NCBI GenBank assembly: GCA_000733355.1
Contig: JNVV01000005.1
Coordinates: forward strand, 340,371 to 404,370
DNA: 64,000 nt
Origin: Falciphora oryzae
Lineage: Eukaryota > Ascomycota > Sordariomycetes > Magnaporthales > Magnaporthaceae
Direction: 5' to 3'
The position numbers and the translations under genes are program-made. The notes below the pieces were generated by a model. That model ran no database searches. It saw only the letters and a list, made by a program, of their open reading frames with translations, and was not told the DNA's origin. Below, in pieces: positions 22,629 through 35,100 of this stretch. The first letter of the stretch is position 1. Every line of letters starts with the position of its first letter.

Positions 22629-23463
22629 TTACAGGGCAAGGACGGCCATGGCCAGTCCACCAATGATGGCGATGGAGCTGGCGCCCTTGGCGACGGCACC
22701 GCCGGTAGGGACTGTGGTGGGGGCGGTGGAGGAGCCAGTGGCGCTCGAGCCGCGCGAGGTCGAGGTCACGAGGGTGACCTGGGTGCTGGCGGTGCGGGTG
22801 CCGGCGGCCGAGGTGGACAGGTTGCCGATGGGGGTGGTGACGGCGATGGAAGAGCTGGTGGTCGGGACCTTGGTGGACGAGGTGGTGGCCTTGGTGCTGC
22901 TGACCGAGGTGCTGTCGGTCTTGACGGTCACACCAGACGAGGTCGAGCTGGCGCTGGCGCTGGCCGACGACGAGCCCTCAGCGGCCGAGATGGTGAAGGG
23001 GTTCGACCACTGGTAGGTCTCCTTGTCCGAGGCCAGGGCGATCTTGATGCCATAAGCCTTGTACTTGCCGCCGATAGCAGCATCAACGTTCCAGTCGAAC
23101 CTGCCAAGCGAGGCCTCAACACCGGCTGTGAGTGTGGCATGTCAGCGAGTGTTCCGACATAGACCCCGAGAATGAGGTGGGGGTGGGGAGGCGGTGCAAC
23201 TCTGCGTCTTGGCAGGCGTCGTCACTCAGATATCACATACTGGCAATGGTGCTGATCTCCTGCAGGGTCGAGGCGCTCTCGCCGGCGTAGGCGTAGAGGC
23301 TGACGGGGGCGCCGTTACCGCCCTTGGGAGTCCACTTGATGGCGTAGGGCTTGCCGGCGGGGATGACCTCGTTCATAGTCGGGTTGGTGAGGGGGTTGAA
23401 GTCCGGGGTCTGCGCGAGGGTAGAGCCGACGAGGGCGAGGATGGCGGCGACGGTGAACTGCAT
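22629..23463 (-). CDS. GPI-anchored Ser/Thr-rich cell-wall protein, Kre9/Knh1-like
   Basis: Exons 23241-23463 and 22629-23125 (- strand) give 239 aa. A signal peptide (MQFTVAAILALVGSTLAQ) is followed by a Kre9/Knh1-type beta-sandwich region, about residues 20-115, with NPTMNEVIPAGKPYAIKWTP and later YQWSNPFTI. Residues 120-215 are a Ser/Thr/Val-rich stalk suited to O-mannosylation. The C-terminus has a Gly/Ala region and a hydrophobic tail (IAIIGGLAMAVLAL) typical of a GPI signal. The 115-bp intron starts GTATGT and ends CTCACAG. The protein should reach the surface and become membrane- or wall-linked. Proteins with this domain are abundant in ascomycetes and most lack a known role; a link to beta-1,6-glucan comes only from the yeast relatives. 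It could be a surface antigen or adhesin-like protein. Confidence 0.85.
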
Positions 23464-25680
23464 CTTGACGGTTGTTGCGATCTGGTTTATCCGGCGAGGA
23501 ATATTAAAGAATATTAAAGCTGGTAGGAGTTGGTGGTAACACGCAAAATGTGAGTATGGAAAGTCGTGAGGAACGGTCGTCGTCGTCAAGCCGTAGGGTA
23601 TCACTGGGAATGGAAAGGGGTATAAGGAACGGGGTTGGATGGCGACGCGCCGGCGTGTAGTCTATCGAGGGATGGAGAGGAGAAGAGAGAAACACACATA
23701 CCTTGGGGAGTGAGGCCGGTGGGTGGGGGCGACTAATATGTAAAAGGAGCGGACGAGGCTGAGACAGCAGCGGTGACTGGAAAGAGTGACTGGATCGCAG
23801 GAGGTGCGGGTGAGGAGAGAAGAGAAGGGAGGAAACAGAAACGCTGAGCGACAGGAAAAGGCAACAAAATAGCACCGCCCAGTGGGTTGGTCCATGCGCC
23901 TAGGACATGGCTGGTGGCCGTTGGACGAGGGCTGGGGGCGTGCCGGGACAGGCTGCCCTTGGCGCTGGGCCAGGGTCTGGGCTCGGCCGCCGTCCCCTTT
24001 ACCGCGCAAGAGGACATGGCATCCCTGCGGAATGGGAAGAGGGCGGGGGGAGGGGCTGAGCACCGACCAGAGGTGTGGGCACGTCTCATTCCCTCATTCC
24101 GGGCAGACTCGCCAACAAGCGCGACGAGAAAACGCGATGGATGCTGTAATTAGACGGCGAAATTAGGCGGGCTCCAGAGCCAGGGCCGCCTTGATTCGTC
24201 CGAGGGAGCGCCCTTGCTCGGGGCAATCTTGCATTGGGACTAGCGCCGCCTGAACTTCCCCCTGAGCCGGGATCCATAGGGCCAGCCGGGGGTGGGCCCC
24301 GCCTGTGCCTTGGGGCCCATGCAGGCCAAGCCAGCCAATGGACGCCTGGCCAGCGCCGCGTGCCGTCCAATCGAGCCTCGAAGCTTTCCAGAGCGAGATC
24401 AAGGTCGATTCCAGCCTTCGCTTCAGCTCCGAAGACGGTGGCCGTGCTTGTCTCTCATCAGCCAAGAGCCGGCCAGCTGGGTTGCGTGCGCCTGTCAGCA
24501 GAGACTTTTGCTTTTCCTCCGCACGCTCTGAAGACCCCGCTCCACATACAGGCCCGACAAGTCTGCCAGTCGTCATGTCGTCGTTGTTTCTGTTGGCGAT
24601 TCTAGGGGGATTATGGCAAAGATCAGCAGGCACCGACCGGCTGTGGGCCGGGCACCTGCAGCTGCTAGCCAACTGCGCCTGCCCGAAGCAGCGCAGAATC
24701 GAACACCATCGATTGATGCGTGGTGCCGATTTGATGACAGCGCCCCAGTTTCTCCGCTTATTATTTCATGGACTGGGATGTGCAGCAAAATGGAGCAGCG
24801 ATGTGTTCCCGTTTCCTTCCCGTTTCCCGCCCGCCTGCTTGTTTGTCAGCAGAAGGCCGTTGATGAGAGTTTGTCTGGGCGCTCCACGCCGTCCAAGGAA
24901 TCAACACAGCATCAATCAAACCATCAATCAATCGATAACGGCAAACACATTCCATGTTGGAGGCGACCTCCTGAGTCGGCCTGTCCACCCCCGAGATGGG
25001 AGCTCCAGCCGCGGTGCTACCCAACAAGGGGCCTTGAAAGGTTCTGGATGAAAGCGCCGCTGCCGCTACCGCTGCCAGACTTCTGCTGCCAACGAGAACT
25101 GTGCCATCCGGTTGGTGCAGACGGCCCGCCGGCTGAATCCCAATTCTCGATGGCGTCTTTTGGCGCAATATGCAAGGCCAGCCAACAACCACTTGAGCCG
25201 CGCCTCGCGTCTTCCCAATTTGGTTGCTGACAGCCAATATTTCTCCACCGCCAATGGACCGCCTCCCACCGCAAAACCAGCGAAAGGCTTTACGGTCAGG
25301 CAGTGTGCTTGTGCGAGAAAACCACTTCGGCCCAGCTCGACCTGAACTCAAAAGAGTCACTCGGTGTCACCGGCCAATCCGTGTCACGGAGCCATCATCA
25401 TGGGCCTTGGGGATGGAACGAACAACAGAGTGGCAGCTACACGGCGACGGGGTTGTACCGGCAAGTTAGTTTCCTTGGTTTCAGACACAGTCCCTGAATT
25501 CCCACACCGTTCGACAGGCTTACGAACTTCGGTAGAGAAAAAGCCATCGAACGGGGATCTACCCATGTTCCCGGGGTGCCCCCCTTCTCCGCGAGATGTC
25601 GTCAAATTACTTAAGGTTTGTTTCCCTTGTCCGAAGGGGTGCGAGGTGGACTCCCAAAATATGTGACGGATGGGTGGTGG

Positions 25681-25823
25681 NNNNNNNNNNNNNNNNNNNN
25701 NNNNNNNNNNNNNNNNNNNNNNNNNNNNNNNNNNNNNNNNNNNNNNNNNNNNNNNNNNNNNNNNNNNNNNNNNNNNNNNNNNNNNNNNNNNNNNNNNNNN
25801 NNNNNNNNNNNNNNNNNNNNNNN
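25681..25823. other. Assembly gap (143 N)
   Basis: A run of 143 undefined bases. The true length and content are unknown, so any frame that crosses it is meaningless. Confidence 0.98.
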
Positions 25824-26426
25824 CCATGCGCTCGTCCTGCCCAGCCGGCAACGTCAAAGTAGGGGCCGACGCAACGAGGAGCGGAAGATACGAAGCTTGC
25901 ACTTTCGCGGAACATGCGCATGCGACGTCAAAGTCGCACCAGATCGTAACGGCGAGTCGGGCACGGTCTGGGCACACGTAAACATCTGCTGCAGCTGGAA
26001 TTGCTGCAGCGCACTTTCTCAGCTGCGGCATCGAAGAGAGGCTGTGTGTGTATTGTTTGTGCGCGCGTGTCTGTGTCGAGGTGTGATGTGAGATGTGAGA
26101 TGCAAACTACATGCGTCGAGGGGCCTAGGGTTTGGCTTGGTGTGCGCAAGCTAGCATCGAGCCCGTCCTACCTCCTTTGGGTCCGTCGATGCAATCTGCC
26201 TCACACACCAGCATCGCTCAGTACTGTAGGGCTGCATTCTCCTAGTGCCAAGGTCGGATGCCTGGCTGGTCTTTGGGGCGGCGCCAAAACGCCATGACAC
26301 GCCACTCGGCCCGCTTACGTGTCGAGGCTGTTTGCGCCTCGCGACAAATGTCCCATCTCCAGTCATGCTCCAGCCGCTTGCGACGTCGTCAAAGCAGGCC
26401 GCCACGAGAAGAAGGAAAGGAAGGGG

Positions 26427-26452
26427 AAAAAAAAAAAAAAAAAAAAAAAAAA
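26427..26452. repeat. Poly(A) tract, 26 A
   Basis: An uninterrupted A run that follows a GGAAAGGAAGGGG purine stretch in the gene-free region. Confidence 0.9.
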
Positions 26453-28143
26453 GCGTCCCCCGATCAAAAAGTCAAAGCTTTAGCCCATGATCTCTTGTCT
26501 CCTCCCGTCGTAGGCGACGTGCGTGGGCCCCATGCCGCGCCGTCTTGAGACGGACGCGGCTTCTAAATTTACACCTGTCTCGGGACGGCATTGAGCAGCT
26601 TCGCCTCGGCAGCGTAGCAGATTCTCAGGCGTTCGACACATTGTGGACGCCGTCGCAGACCTTTTTTTCCGCCACCTACCTGCCCATACATGGGATGGGC
26701 TTTTTTGACGACGGCATGGCCCGCAAGGCCCGCAAAAGCCCAACAACGCCATGCGTGGTCTCGGCCTCGGCCAACGCGATGGCGCTGACCGTCTGATGGG
26801 CGGGGCGCGCGCCGCACTGCCCAGACAAGCGACGGCTTCGGTCATGTGGCTTTTGCCCGCGTCGTCGAGAGAGTTTCGCTCAGTAAAACAAGTGCAGCTG
26901 GGGTCTGGCTTTCGTCTGCGTCAAATCATTCTGCCCATCCAAGTGTGCGCTTCGGCACATCTTTCCCTACCTGCGTCTCCAGGACCGTGGCCAGGGTTGC
27001 GTGCGAAGGCGGTATAGCTTCTCGGCACTGCTTGTTAGCCCGTATCAAACCATACCACCCGTGTCATACTCCCCCGCACACTGTCGTGTGTCGGTCTCGC
27101 CCGCATATCAGCATCGGACCCGGAAGGCCAGCATTGGGGACAAAGTCAGGCTTGAATTTACGGTGCCCAGCCATCCTAATCTACGAGCTCGTCGCCCGCC
27201 TCAGTGCAAGAGAATCAAAACGGTATCCCACTTGAGCAAAACCCCCCACCTGATGTCCCCTTTTCCCAATCGACACCCCATGCCCCGAACCTGGGACCGA
27301 GTATTCGGGTTTTTGAGGCACCGCAACTCTCAAGAGTTGCAGCCCTCTGGAAGACGCGACCAGTCCAACCCTGAGGCAACAACGTCCTCCCCAATCGATC
27401 GTTAGACCCAGCATCGGCTCTCCCTCAAGACTAAGTCTCGAGGCTGAGGTGGCGTGATTCTGGGTCGGGTCCCCCACGGCCGAGTCCGTGACCTTTTTTT
27501 TCGGCAAGGCGTTAGGCGTTAGCTACACAGGATTCGCTAGGCAATAGCACGGGTAGGAAAAAGCGGATAACTCACGCTGGCTCCGGAGCAAGGGTGCTTC
27601 TGCCGAGTGACGCCCTGGTAGATGATTGTTGCCAAGACCAGGACGACTTTTCCAGGCATATCGCCCCTACTATCGCGCTTATCTCCTTCAGAAGGGACCC
27701 CGATTCGATGGGACTGGCGGAAAACACCACAAAGGCGGTGTCTTCCACCCCGAGATGCTAAACTTGATTGCAAGCAAAACGGTGTAAAACACTCGATCAT
27801 CATGGCCAGTCGCCACGGCAGTAGAGCGCCCGTCCCGCCTCTCTCTTGACGATATCAGTGATACCGCCATGGGCACCGCCCCGGGCCAGAGCCAAGGTCA
27901 ACCATGACCCGCCCGCGAGACCCGACACTTCTAGGAAGCATCCGGGTGGTCGGGAGAGAGAGGCCAGCCGGTCGTGGTATTTCACGGGTTGACCCGCGAC
28001 CCCCCACGTCCGGCCACTGGCCACTTAGGGCCAGCCACTGGCTGACATTACCAGTGTAAAAGCTGCTGCCACCACCCACCAGCCGCTCCGCTGAGGGTTG
28101 AGGAACATCCAAGCCAGTCGTCGACACCAACAGGCGGATATTC

Positions 28144-28171
28144 CCTCTGGCTCATTATCTGGAGCCAGAGG
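28144..28171. repeat. Short hairpin-forming inverted repeat
   Basis: Ten bases (CCTCTGGCTC) are followed by an eight-base loop and their perfect reverse complement. The hairpin lies just upstream of the first copy of the palindrome-containing direct repeat. Confidence 0.7.
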
Positions 28172-28179
28172 CAAGCCTG

Positions 28180-28208
28180 GGCCTTTTAACGTCCTGCCCA
28201 GGACAATG
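28180..28208. repeat. Copy 1 of a 29-nt direct repeat with a palindromic core
   Basis: It matches copy 2 (28886-28914) at 27 of 29 positions in the same orientation, 706 bp apart. The centre is GTCCTGCCCAGGAC, a 6-bp inverted repeat with a two-base spacer, preceded by GGCCTTTTA. This could be a binding site for a dimeric protein or remnants of a repeat family; nothing here decides. Confidence 0.75.
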
Positions 28209-28398
28209 CTTGCAGATGGGCCAGGGCTACCTCATCTACAATCAGAGCTCGAGGCATGGTCAGCGGCTATAGCCATGTTTGAATCCCGACGTTGCCTGAT
28301 CATACCTGTCATGCCGCCTCTGTTGTATGCCCGGCTTCATCCCGACCTACCGTCGAGGAAGCAAACCGGGTTGGCCTGTGATCCGCTAGGCAACCTCC

Positions 28399-28472
28399 TT
28401 GTTGTTGCTGCTGTTGCTGCTGTTGCTGCTGCTCTGTTGTTGTTCCTTGTCGTTGTCGTCGTTGACGAAGAT
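28399..28472. repeat. CTG/GTT trinucleotide-rich tract
   Basis: A run of GTT, GCT and CTG triplets, interrupted in the middle and continued as GTCGTT triplets. It has no clear coding context. Confidence 0.7.
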
Positions 28473-28885
28473 CAAGTCGCGAGTAACAAACGAGTCGAGA
28501 ACCACAAGAACGTCCGGGTCATCCATTCCCCTCCGCCGCATGAGGTCGTAAAATCGTAGAAAGATGCGTTCCTCTCTATGGTCCGAACAGCTCCATTCAA
28601 AGATCCAATCAGATCAGACGCCAACATTTTCCTTCCCTGGCTCGGATCGGGTTGGTTAGCACGGCCTGCTGAGCGGTTAGGCAGGTGGAGAATGTGCCGA
28701 CTTACTGAGATGACGCCGCCTTAGGCATGCCTGGCACACTCTTTTTTTTCCTTCTTATTTTCCCCTCCTTTGTATATGCAGCCATACGTTTTCCGTGAGA
28801 AGAATCGTAAAATCCATGCATGCATGATGCCTTCACCATCCAGTTGTTGCCGGTACCTGATCCGTGTAACCGCGCAACTCTGTTA

Positions 28886-28914
28886 GGCCTTTTACCGTCC
28901 TGCCCAGGACGATG
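28886..28914. repeat. Copy 2 of the 29-nt direct repeat with a palindromic core
   Basis: See copy 1. The two differ by A/C in the left arm and A/G in the right arm, while the palindromic core is unchanged in both copies. Confidence 0.75.
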
Positions 28915-29075
28915 TGCGGGGTTGGCGATGGTGGAGGTGGGAGGATAGAGGAAGCAAGAATGGGAGGGTCGCGTTGGCCTGAAATTGTTGCGAGGGCGGT
29001 GAGATGTCGATGACGTTCCGCGAGGCTGAAGGAGCTTCCGGCCTCAGCTGGGCGGGCTGCAGAGCCGGGCGTTGA

Positions 29076-29110
29076 TGGCGGCTGACGGCTGGCGGCTGAC
29101 GGCTGGCGGC
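29076..29110. repeat. 14-bp tandem repeat, 2.5 copies
   Basis: The unit TGGCGGCTGACGGC is repeated exactly twice and then half again. It is not part of a supported gene. Confidence 0.8.
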
Positions 29111-30538
29111 CAAGGGCTCGGATTTCGTCACCGCATGATGGTTGAAACGGGGCAGCCAGTCACGCCGAAAGTCTTGTAGGAACAAGGGCAAGCCATGCCC
29201 GGCGCGGTGGGCGGAGCGTTGAATGTCGAATGCAGGCGGGGAATCAGCATTTTCTTGACTCTAGAGCCCGCGAAGCGGACATCTATTGCACTTGCTCGGG
29301 GCAAACGACAGAGGCATCAGGGGAAAGGCAGGACGCCGGGGATGCCGCCGCAGACGACGCAGCAGTGACTTTGATGCGCATGGTCAAGAGAGTCTGGCGG
29401 AGGGTTGCACGTTTGCAACCTTTGGGCAACGAGGGAGGAAATGAGGCGGGTGCTTGTGCGTGTTGGCTTGGTGGGATGGGGAGACAAGGCGAGGCGGGAG
29501 GGCGGGAGATTGAGAGTTGAAACGAGGCGTCAAGCCAGCTTCGCAGGTGGAAGGTGCGGTGACAGCTTGCCTGGCTGCCCGGGAGACGCAAGCCCCCGCC
29601 CTTGGAGAGAGAGCTGGAAGGTCAGTGGGACCCGTCGGGACCCCCGTCGGGAAGGTTCCGAGACCAGTCGAAGCCAAGACTGGACGCACGGACTGATGAT
29701 GTTATGTAAGCAGTTCCAGAATCAGCCAGCAGGCAGCAGCAGCAAGAACGGGCGGCCGCCCAACGCTGAACGGTATTTACCCGACCGAGAAACCTCAGGC
29801 ATCGACGGTCCCGATTCGATCCAGAAGCGTCCAGACAGCACGAGCAACGGAGACAGTGCCGCGAGAAGGTTTTCGTTGAGATAGTCGTAAATACCAAGTT
29901 CAAGGAACGGATTCTAAATTAGAGATAAAGTGTGTGTGCTACCAATAACCAATCATTTCGATCTTGGGGGTCGTGTGAACCTCTCGGTGACATATCAAGA
30001 GACACATCGGCAGGAGACCTACATACAAACTCTTGATTCGTCAGTATGGAGATTGCATACCAGATCAGTGGTAAGGATTTTGATATTCGGTAGCTAAAAT
30101 AGTACTCAAGGGAAAAAAAAAAGGAATGAGTCTGGAAGCATAGTACTTGAATGACAAGCTCTCAATGGTAATGATGCTCTAAGTCCGTGGTTCAGAAACC
30201 CGACCGCACAGTTTCTTATCCAGTCTTTTCAGGTAAAACGCACTTCTTCATTCACGGCTCTGCGTCCCGCGAGTATCCATAGTAAAGTGCTGGGTTGGGG
30301 TAACATGCGTCAACTACGAAAGAGATATAACTTCAATGGCTGACGATATATAGGATGGAATCGGATTCTCGGGGGAGATGGGAAAAAAAATATCTTCGTG
30401 GACGTGAACCTCATGAGCGATCGCTAGTCTAAACTAAAGGAAAAGGGAAACTCGAAAAAGAAAGTAGCCACAGGCCAAGTCAGATTTTAAAGTGATAAAT
30501 GGAATTGAGCATGAATGTGCAAGCGAACAAACAGCACG

Positions 30539-32125
30539 CTAATAATCACCCTCCCGTGGCCGCTTCGAACCAGCCGCGGCTCGCACATTGGGGGCAGCAC
30601 CAACGCCAGGTCGCAAAGGAGGAGCGCTGCCCCCGGCGCTCCCACCTCTGCCGCCGGCGCTACTGCCCACCGAGGGGCTGTACGGCACCGCAGAGCCCTG
30701 GCGGGACTGTATGGACCTCATGCTCGCGGCCACTTCCTCGAGGCGGTCCAGGTACGCAGCGGGCGCCCCCTTGCTGCGCACCCTCTTCTTGATGGCCTCG
30801 AGCCTGTCGGCGTGCTGCGTCTGGTCCAGGACGTGGTCGAGCAGCTCGACGACAAACAGCCCGCCGTCGCGCCCGCCGGCCTCGACGAGGCGGCGGTACA
30901 GGTTGCGGTCCCGGGGCGAGGCGCCGTCTGGGTACATGTCGTCGCCGTACTCGAGCACCACCGCCTCCAGGATGTGGAAGAGGGCCTGCGCTGCGTCCGC
31001 CCTCTCGGAGAGCCGCGGCCCCGGCGCCCTCCGCAGCTCGCACCCGATCTGGTCGACGGCCCTGAGGATGTGCCGTGACGCCCAGGCGACGTCGCACCTG
31101 CCCTCGCGATCCGCGCCGGTGTTGGCCAAGTCCGAGGCCAGGGACGGGTCCCTGAGGGATTCCGAGTAGCGCTTCAGCTCGATCAGGACGGCGTCGACCC
31201 TGTCCTGGAGCCTCGAGTACAGATTGCGCACCTTGTCCCGGGGCGAGAGCATATTCAGAAACACCGAAAACACCTCGTTGTTCTGCACAAGAAGCTCGCG
31301 TACGGCTCTCTCAAGTCGGCTTTTCTTGGATGGACGCGCCTCCGGTCTTCTTCGCTTCCCAGGACTCTGATAGCGGTGACGGTCAAGGTCAGACTCGTCT
31401 TCTGACTCGGAGCCCTCCAGAGCCAGCAAAATCTCGTCAGCCTCCATCTCCCTGAACCAGTCTCGGTTTCCGTATTCATATGAGCTGCCGACGCCACAAT
31501 GTAGACCCTTGGTGAGAAGGTCGAGGCGGAAGTCTGCTATTGTGCTGAATGGATCCTTCATCCCGGGGATCCGCCCAGCCCTATCGACAACCAAGGGATG
31601 GCTATCGTCACGGTTGTCCAGGGCGAGGCCCGAGATGGAGTCGTAGAGCCATATCAGATGCTGGCACGGTTTGCGATTCCTGCAGCTGCAGTGAGGCTCT
31701 GACCACCTGCTTGTAGGCGTTCCAATGCGGATGGAGAGAGGGGTGATTTCGCGGAGCTGAAATGCGTAGAACTCGCCTCCGTCCTCCTCGCCGAGGCCGC
31801 AGAACTGAAGGTTTATGGGTGGGGACTCGTGGCTGCTGAGTTTCCGGAAGAGCTCTCTGATACGGCCTTGGATGTCCCGGTCCTGGTCTCCGGGGTCGAC
31901 CCGGGAGTGTCCCTGCTGGATGTCCCCGGTACCTTGGGTCGAGTCGCCAGTGGGTAGCTGGCTGATATCGTACATGAGCCCAGTGAAGGGTGACCGCACG
32001 ATGTTGTCGGTGTCTATGTCATCAAGCTCGCTCTCGGTATCGCTGTGGTCGTGATATTCTGTCGCCAGTGCTACAGCGGTGTCGTCGATGAGTCGATGAG
32101 CTTGGGATCGAGTGGTTGGCGGCAT
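30539..32125 (-). CDS. SWIM-type zinc-finger protein
   Basis: Intronless, 528 aa from the ATG at 32125 (MPPTTRSQ...). The frame stays open upstream, and a second in-frame ATG at 32179 would add 18 residues; the lower one is preferred because MPPTTRSQ begins the acidic low-complexity head naturally. Cys146, Cys148, Cys154 and His156 (HCSCRNRKPCQH) form the CxC..CxH pattern of a SWIM zinc finger. It is flanked by a conserved-looking core (QFCGLGEE... before, KDPFSTIADFRLDLL after), then an acidic patch (about 260-275), a basic NLS-like segment (GKRRRPEARPSKKSR, about 285-300), a helical region to about residue 480 and a Gly/Ser/Pro tail ending KRPREGDY. SWIM domains serve in DNA, RNA or protein binding; the basic clusters suggest the nucleus. 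The specific role is unknown, and I see no catalytic motif such as a transposase or ubiquitin ligase. Confidence 0.82.
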   Translation of the reverse strand: MPPTTRSQAHRLIDDTAVALATEYHDHSDTESELDDIDTDNIVRSPFTGLMYDISQLPTGDSTQGTGDIQQGHSRVDPGDQDRDIQGRIRELFRKLSSHESPPINLQFCGLGEEDGGEFYAFQLREITPLSIRIGTPTSRWSEPHCSCRNRKPCQHLIWLYDSISGLALDNRDDSHPLVVDRAGRIPGMKDPFSTIADFRLDLLTKGLHCGVGSSYEYGNRDWFREMEADEILLALEGSESEDESDLDRHRYQSPGKRRRPEARPSKKSRLERAVRELLVQNNEVFSVFLNMLSPRDKVRNLYSRLQDRVDAVLIELKRYSESLRDPSLASDLANTGADREGRCDVAWASRHILRAVDQIGCELRRAPGPRLSERADAAQALFHILEAVVLEYGDDMYPDGASPRDRNLYRRLVEAGGRDGGLFVVELLDHVLDQTQHADRLEAIKKRVRSKGAPAAYLDRLEEVAASMRSIQSRQGSAVPYSPSVGSSAGGRGGSAGGSAPPLRPGVGAAPNVRAAAGSKRPREGDY

Positions 32126-35100
32126 AATTGCAAGGGGAAAAGGGATTTGCTCCAAGCTAGTAGTTGAAGCAAAATGCATGGAAAAGGTCACTGGGCTTGA
32201 TGGGGTTTTATGATGAGCGGGGTCGGTGGTGAGATGGGGGCCAAAAAGCCTTGCCGTGGGATGTTCATGGGCCTTTATACCCAAGGACCGAGAAACCAGA
32301 TAATCGGGCAGGAGTACTAGGAGATGGTATAGCCCAAACAGGAGCCTTCCAAATCGAAACCTAGTGGGTCCGATATGTGTAAAGGTCAAGTAAAGTAGGA
32401 TCGCGGTCCGGAGTGTGCAGACCTCCTCCCCTGGAACGCAGTGGCAGTGCTGCTGCTGTGGCTGCGGATTCTTTCTCTAGGCCCTCAGGGGCCTGAGATA
32501 TGGCTGCCGCGAGGCTATGATGGGGGCGGGATGGAGTCGCTGTAACAAGCCAGCACCAGCCATTGACACCACCCCCACAGATACCTCCTCTCGGCGAGGT
32601 GCGGCCTCTGTCAAGCTGGGCCGACGGAGTCGAACGATGCAGCCGAAGCTGGTTGTGCAGCGATTTGTGGTAGCCTGGAGGGGAATGTATTGATGGACAG
32701 GGAATGGTGCTCTATTAAGGCGGGGAGGTGACCCAGGAGTCTGGGCCGAGGACATGAGGCATCCTCGTAGGCGGAAGGGATGCCAAGGAGACGCAAGATG
32801 TGACCAGGGGGGGGGTGAAGCTAGCGTGGTAGAGTGGCTGTTGGATAGCGTGTCAACCAAGACGGGAGATCTGATACGTAGTATCTTGGGCTGTGTGGGA
32901 GCGGCGAGTCGTCACTCCCCGCACGCCGTGGGATATGTGGGGAGAACCGGACCCATGAGGCAGGTTGGTACATGGGAGGGTGTCGTTGCGGGACATGTTG
33001 GTACGCATCGGAAGTATATAGGTGCCTTGGGCCGGGACCTACTTGGGTACCTACATGGGTACTTGCTAAACCGAGACGAGCGCCGTCAACATGTGCGGTG
33101 TAGTGTATGCGGGCACAGGGGTGTTGAGGGCTACTGGTACCAGCTCAAATCCCGACCGCTTGGGTCCTCGAGCACGACGACGGTGGACAGCATCTACAAC
33201 CCCCACGGGTCGCGTCCAGGGAGTTTGTCTTTCCAAGGACGGGAACGACAGGAAAAGGACTAGGAAAAACGGAAATCTCTGCCTTGTGACACCTGTTCGT
33301 GATGCTGTCCTAGACATTACAGAGCTTACTGAGATGCAAAGGAGATGGCCAGTCTGGCGCCGTGGCCCAGACTCAAAGGCCCGTCTGGCTTTCGGCTCTC
33401 CTCCAAGGAAGCGGAATGTGCCTTGCTCCCATTCCTAATATCATGGCGGTCAGGCGAGCATGTCCCAGCTAGAATGCCCCGTTAGCGCTGGGATCCAAGC
33501 TGGCGGTCCTGGAAACGGCCGCAGATCGTGGAAGCAAGGACGAAAAGGAAAAGGTTCGATGGGGAAGGATCCATCGACGAATTGAGCGTCAACCGCGTGT
33601 GTTGTGGAGCCCCGTGCGGTCGTTGGCGGCACAGCTGCTGTGCGCTTCAGTAAGTGGGAGGTTGCTTAGTGGGAGGTTGAGCCCCACAGCGCAGGACGTC
33701 GGCGGGCAACTGACATTAGCTGGAGCTACAGGAGAGGATCCAGCAGAGATTGACACCTTCCTTCTCTTGCATCCATGTCCATCGACCCGAGCAATACACA
33801 ACCGGTGCTGTTACCATTCTGCTGCTGCCTTGATCGCAATCATGGCGCGCCTGCATGAGGAGGTAGGTAGACGTAGCCGCCTCCCCAGGCGACTGCGCCT
33901 CTCCCGGCGCGGTCCATATATAAAAGGGAGGCCCATGACACCCGCCCCCGACGCCTGGCCACTTTTCTGGCCGCCGCCCCTGCGACCAAAGATGCGGCCA
34001 GCCCACTTCTTTTCTTGTCCACGACCCGTGGCTTACTCGTTCGTCCCGATGTCCGTGTCCGGACTTCGACCAACGGCCCCGTATTCCCGCGCATTCTTTC
34101 TCCTCTTCTTTCCTCCTCCGCCTCGTCTTGCAGCCTGCCGGGACCAGCAGAAAACAACGAGGAGGCCGCCGGTCTGCAACGTTAGCTAATCGCATCTTAG
34201 CATCTCGACCCCTACCAACCTCCACTCCGCCTAATCGGCGCGCTGTTTCTCCCGGGCACATGGAGGAGGGTTCACCGCATATCCCTGATGATTGCAGCAC
34301 GCCATCGTCGAGAAGCTTTTTGCTTCACCCCATCTCCGCGCGGATCCCCTAGGCTGCAGCTTTTGCTGCCACGCTGGAGCAAAAGGCACAAGGCGAGGCG
34401 TTTTCTCCATCCCCTCCTTAACACGTGCCGCTGGCCTCCTGTGCTCGCACCGAGTCCCACCCGGCAAATCCGGTGTCGGGCGCCGGGAATAGGAGTGGAA
34501 ATCGAAGAAGAGTACCCGATGCTATACCCGCCTACCCCGGAGACCAAAAAGCAGCCATGATTGTCGCTTCCACCGGCCGCCCTCCCGCGAGGCCAGTCCG
34601 ACCCAATGGCCTGGGAGCCACCAACACCACAGGCAAGCGCTTGAAGTGTGCCTGGTCCCTTTTCCAGGTGGGGGATGTTATTTCTCATGGCAGTACCACA
34701 AGGCAGACGCATCTTCCAGACTTCAGTTTCCCTCTTCGTGATGGGGTTTTTATATGTGGCCAACGCTCTTGAAAAACAAGGTATAAAAATACATAAAGCA
34801 AACTCCGACGCATTGCCGGGCACAACTCGGGCAGCACGAAACCCTCCTGTGCCGCGGACCCGACAGTCTGGGTCGCCGGGTCTGCGGCTTGAGGCTGTAC
34901 TTGGCTGGTGTGTGCGAGGGGGGCACAAAGCTTGCCTCGAAGCGGGCGGTCAGGCATCAGAGTTTCTGGCCATGCAAGGGCCATGTGTCGTGTGCTGCAC
35001 TGCCTGGAACCTTCTTTCATTTCTTGGGAACACTTTCGGGAGACATTTTGGAAGCACGAGGGGAAGCATCATGTTGCGTAACATGAATACTTTCCGTATC

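Larger units (their letters stand above)
23464..30538. other. 7 kb region without a recognisable gene
   Basis: The right part of the left edge (to about 24100) should be the promoter and leader of the GPI-protein gene; the last 600 bp (29880-30500), noticeably A/T-richer, is probably the 3' flank of the SWIM gene. Between them I find only short overlapping frames without domain content. The region contains the assembly gap at 25681-25823, a 26-base A run at 26427-26452, a CTG/GTT trinucleotide tract at 28399-28472, a 14-bp tandem repeat at 29076-29110 and two copies of a 29-nt palindrome-containing motif (28180-28208 and 28886-28914). A lineage-specific spliced gene or a non-coding RNA cannot be excluded. 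Confidence 0.5.

Noticed and set aside
25384..26031. Frames that run through the N gap
   Set aside because: The undefined bases cannot be translated; the apparent length is an artefact.
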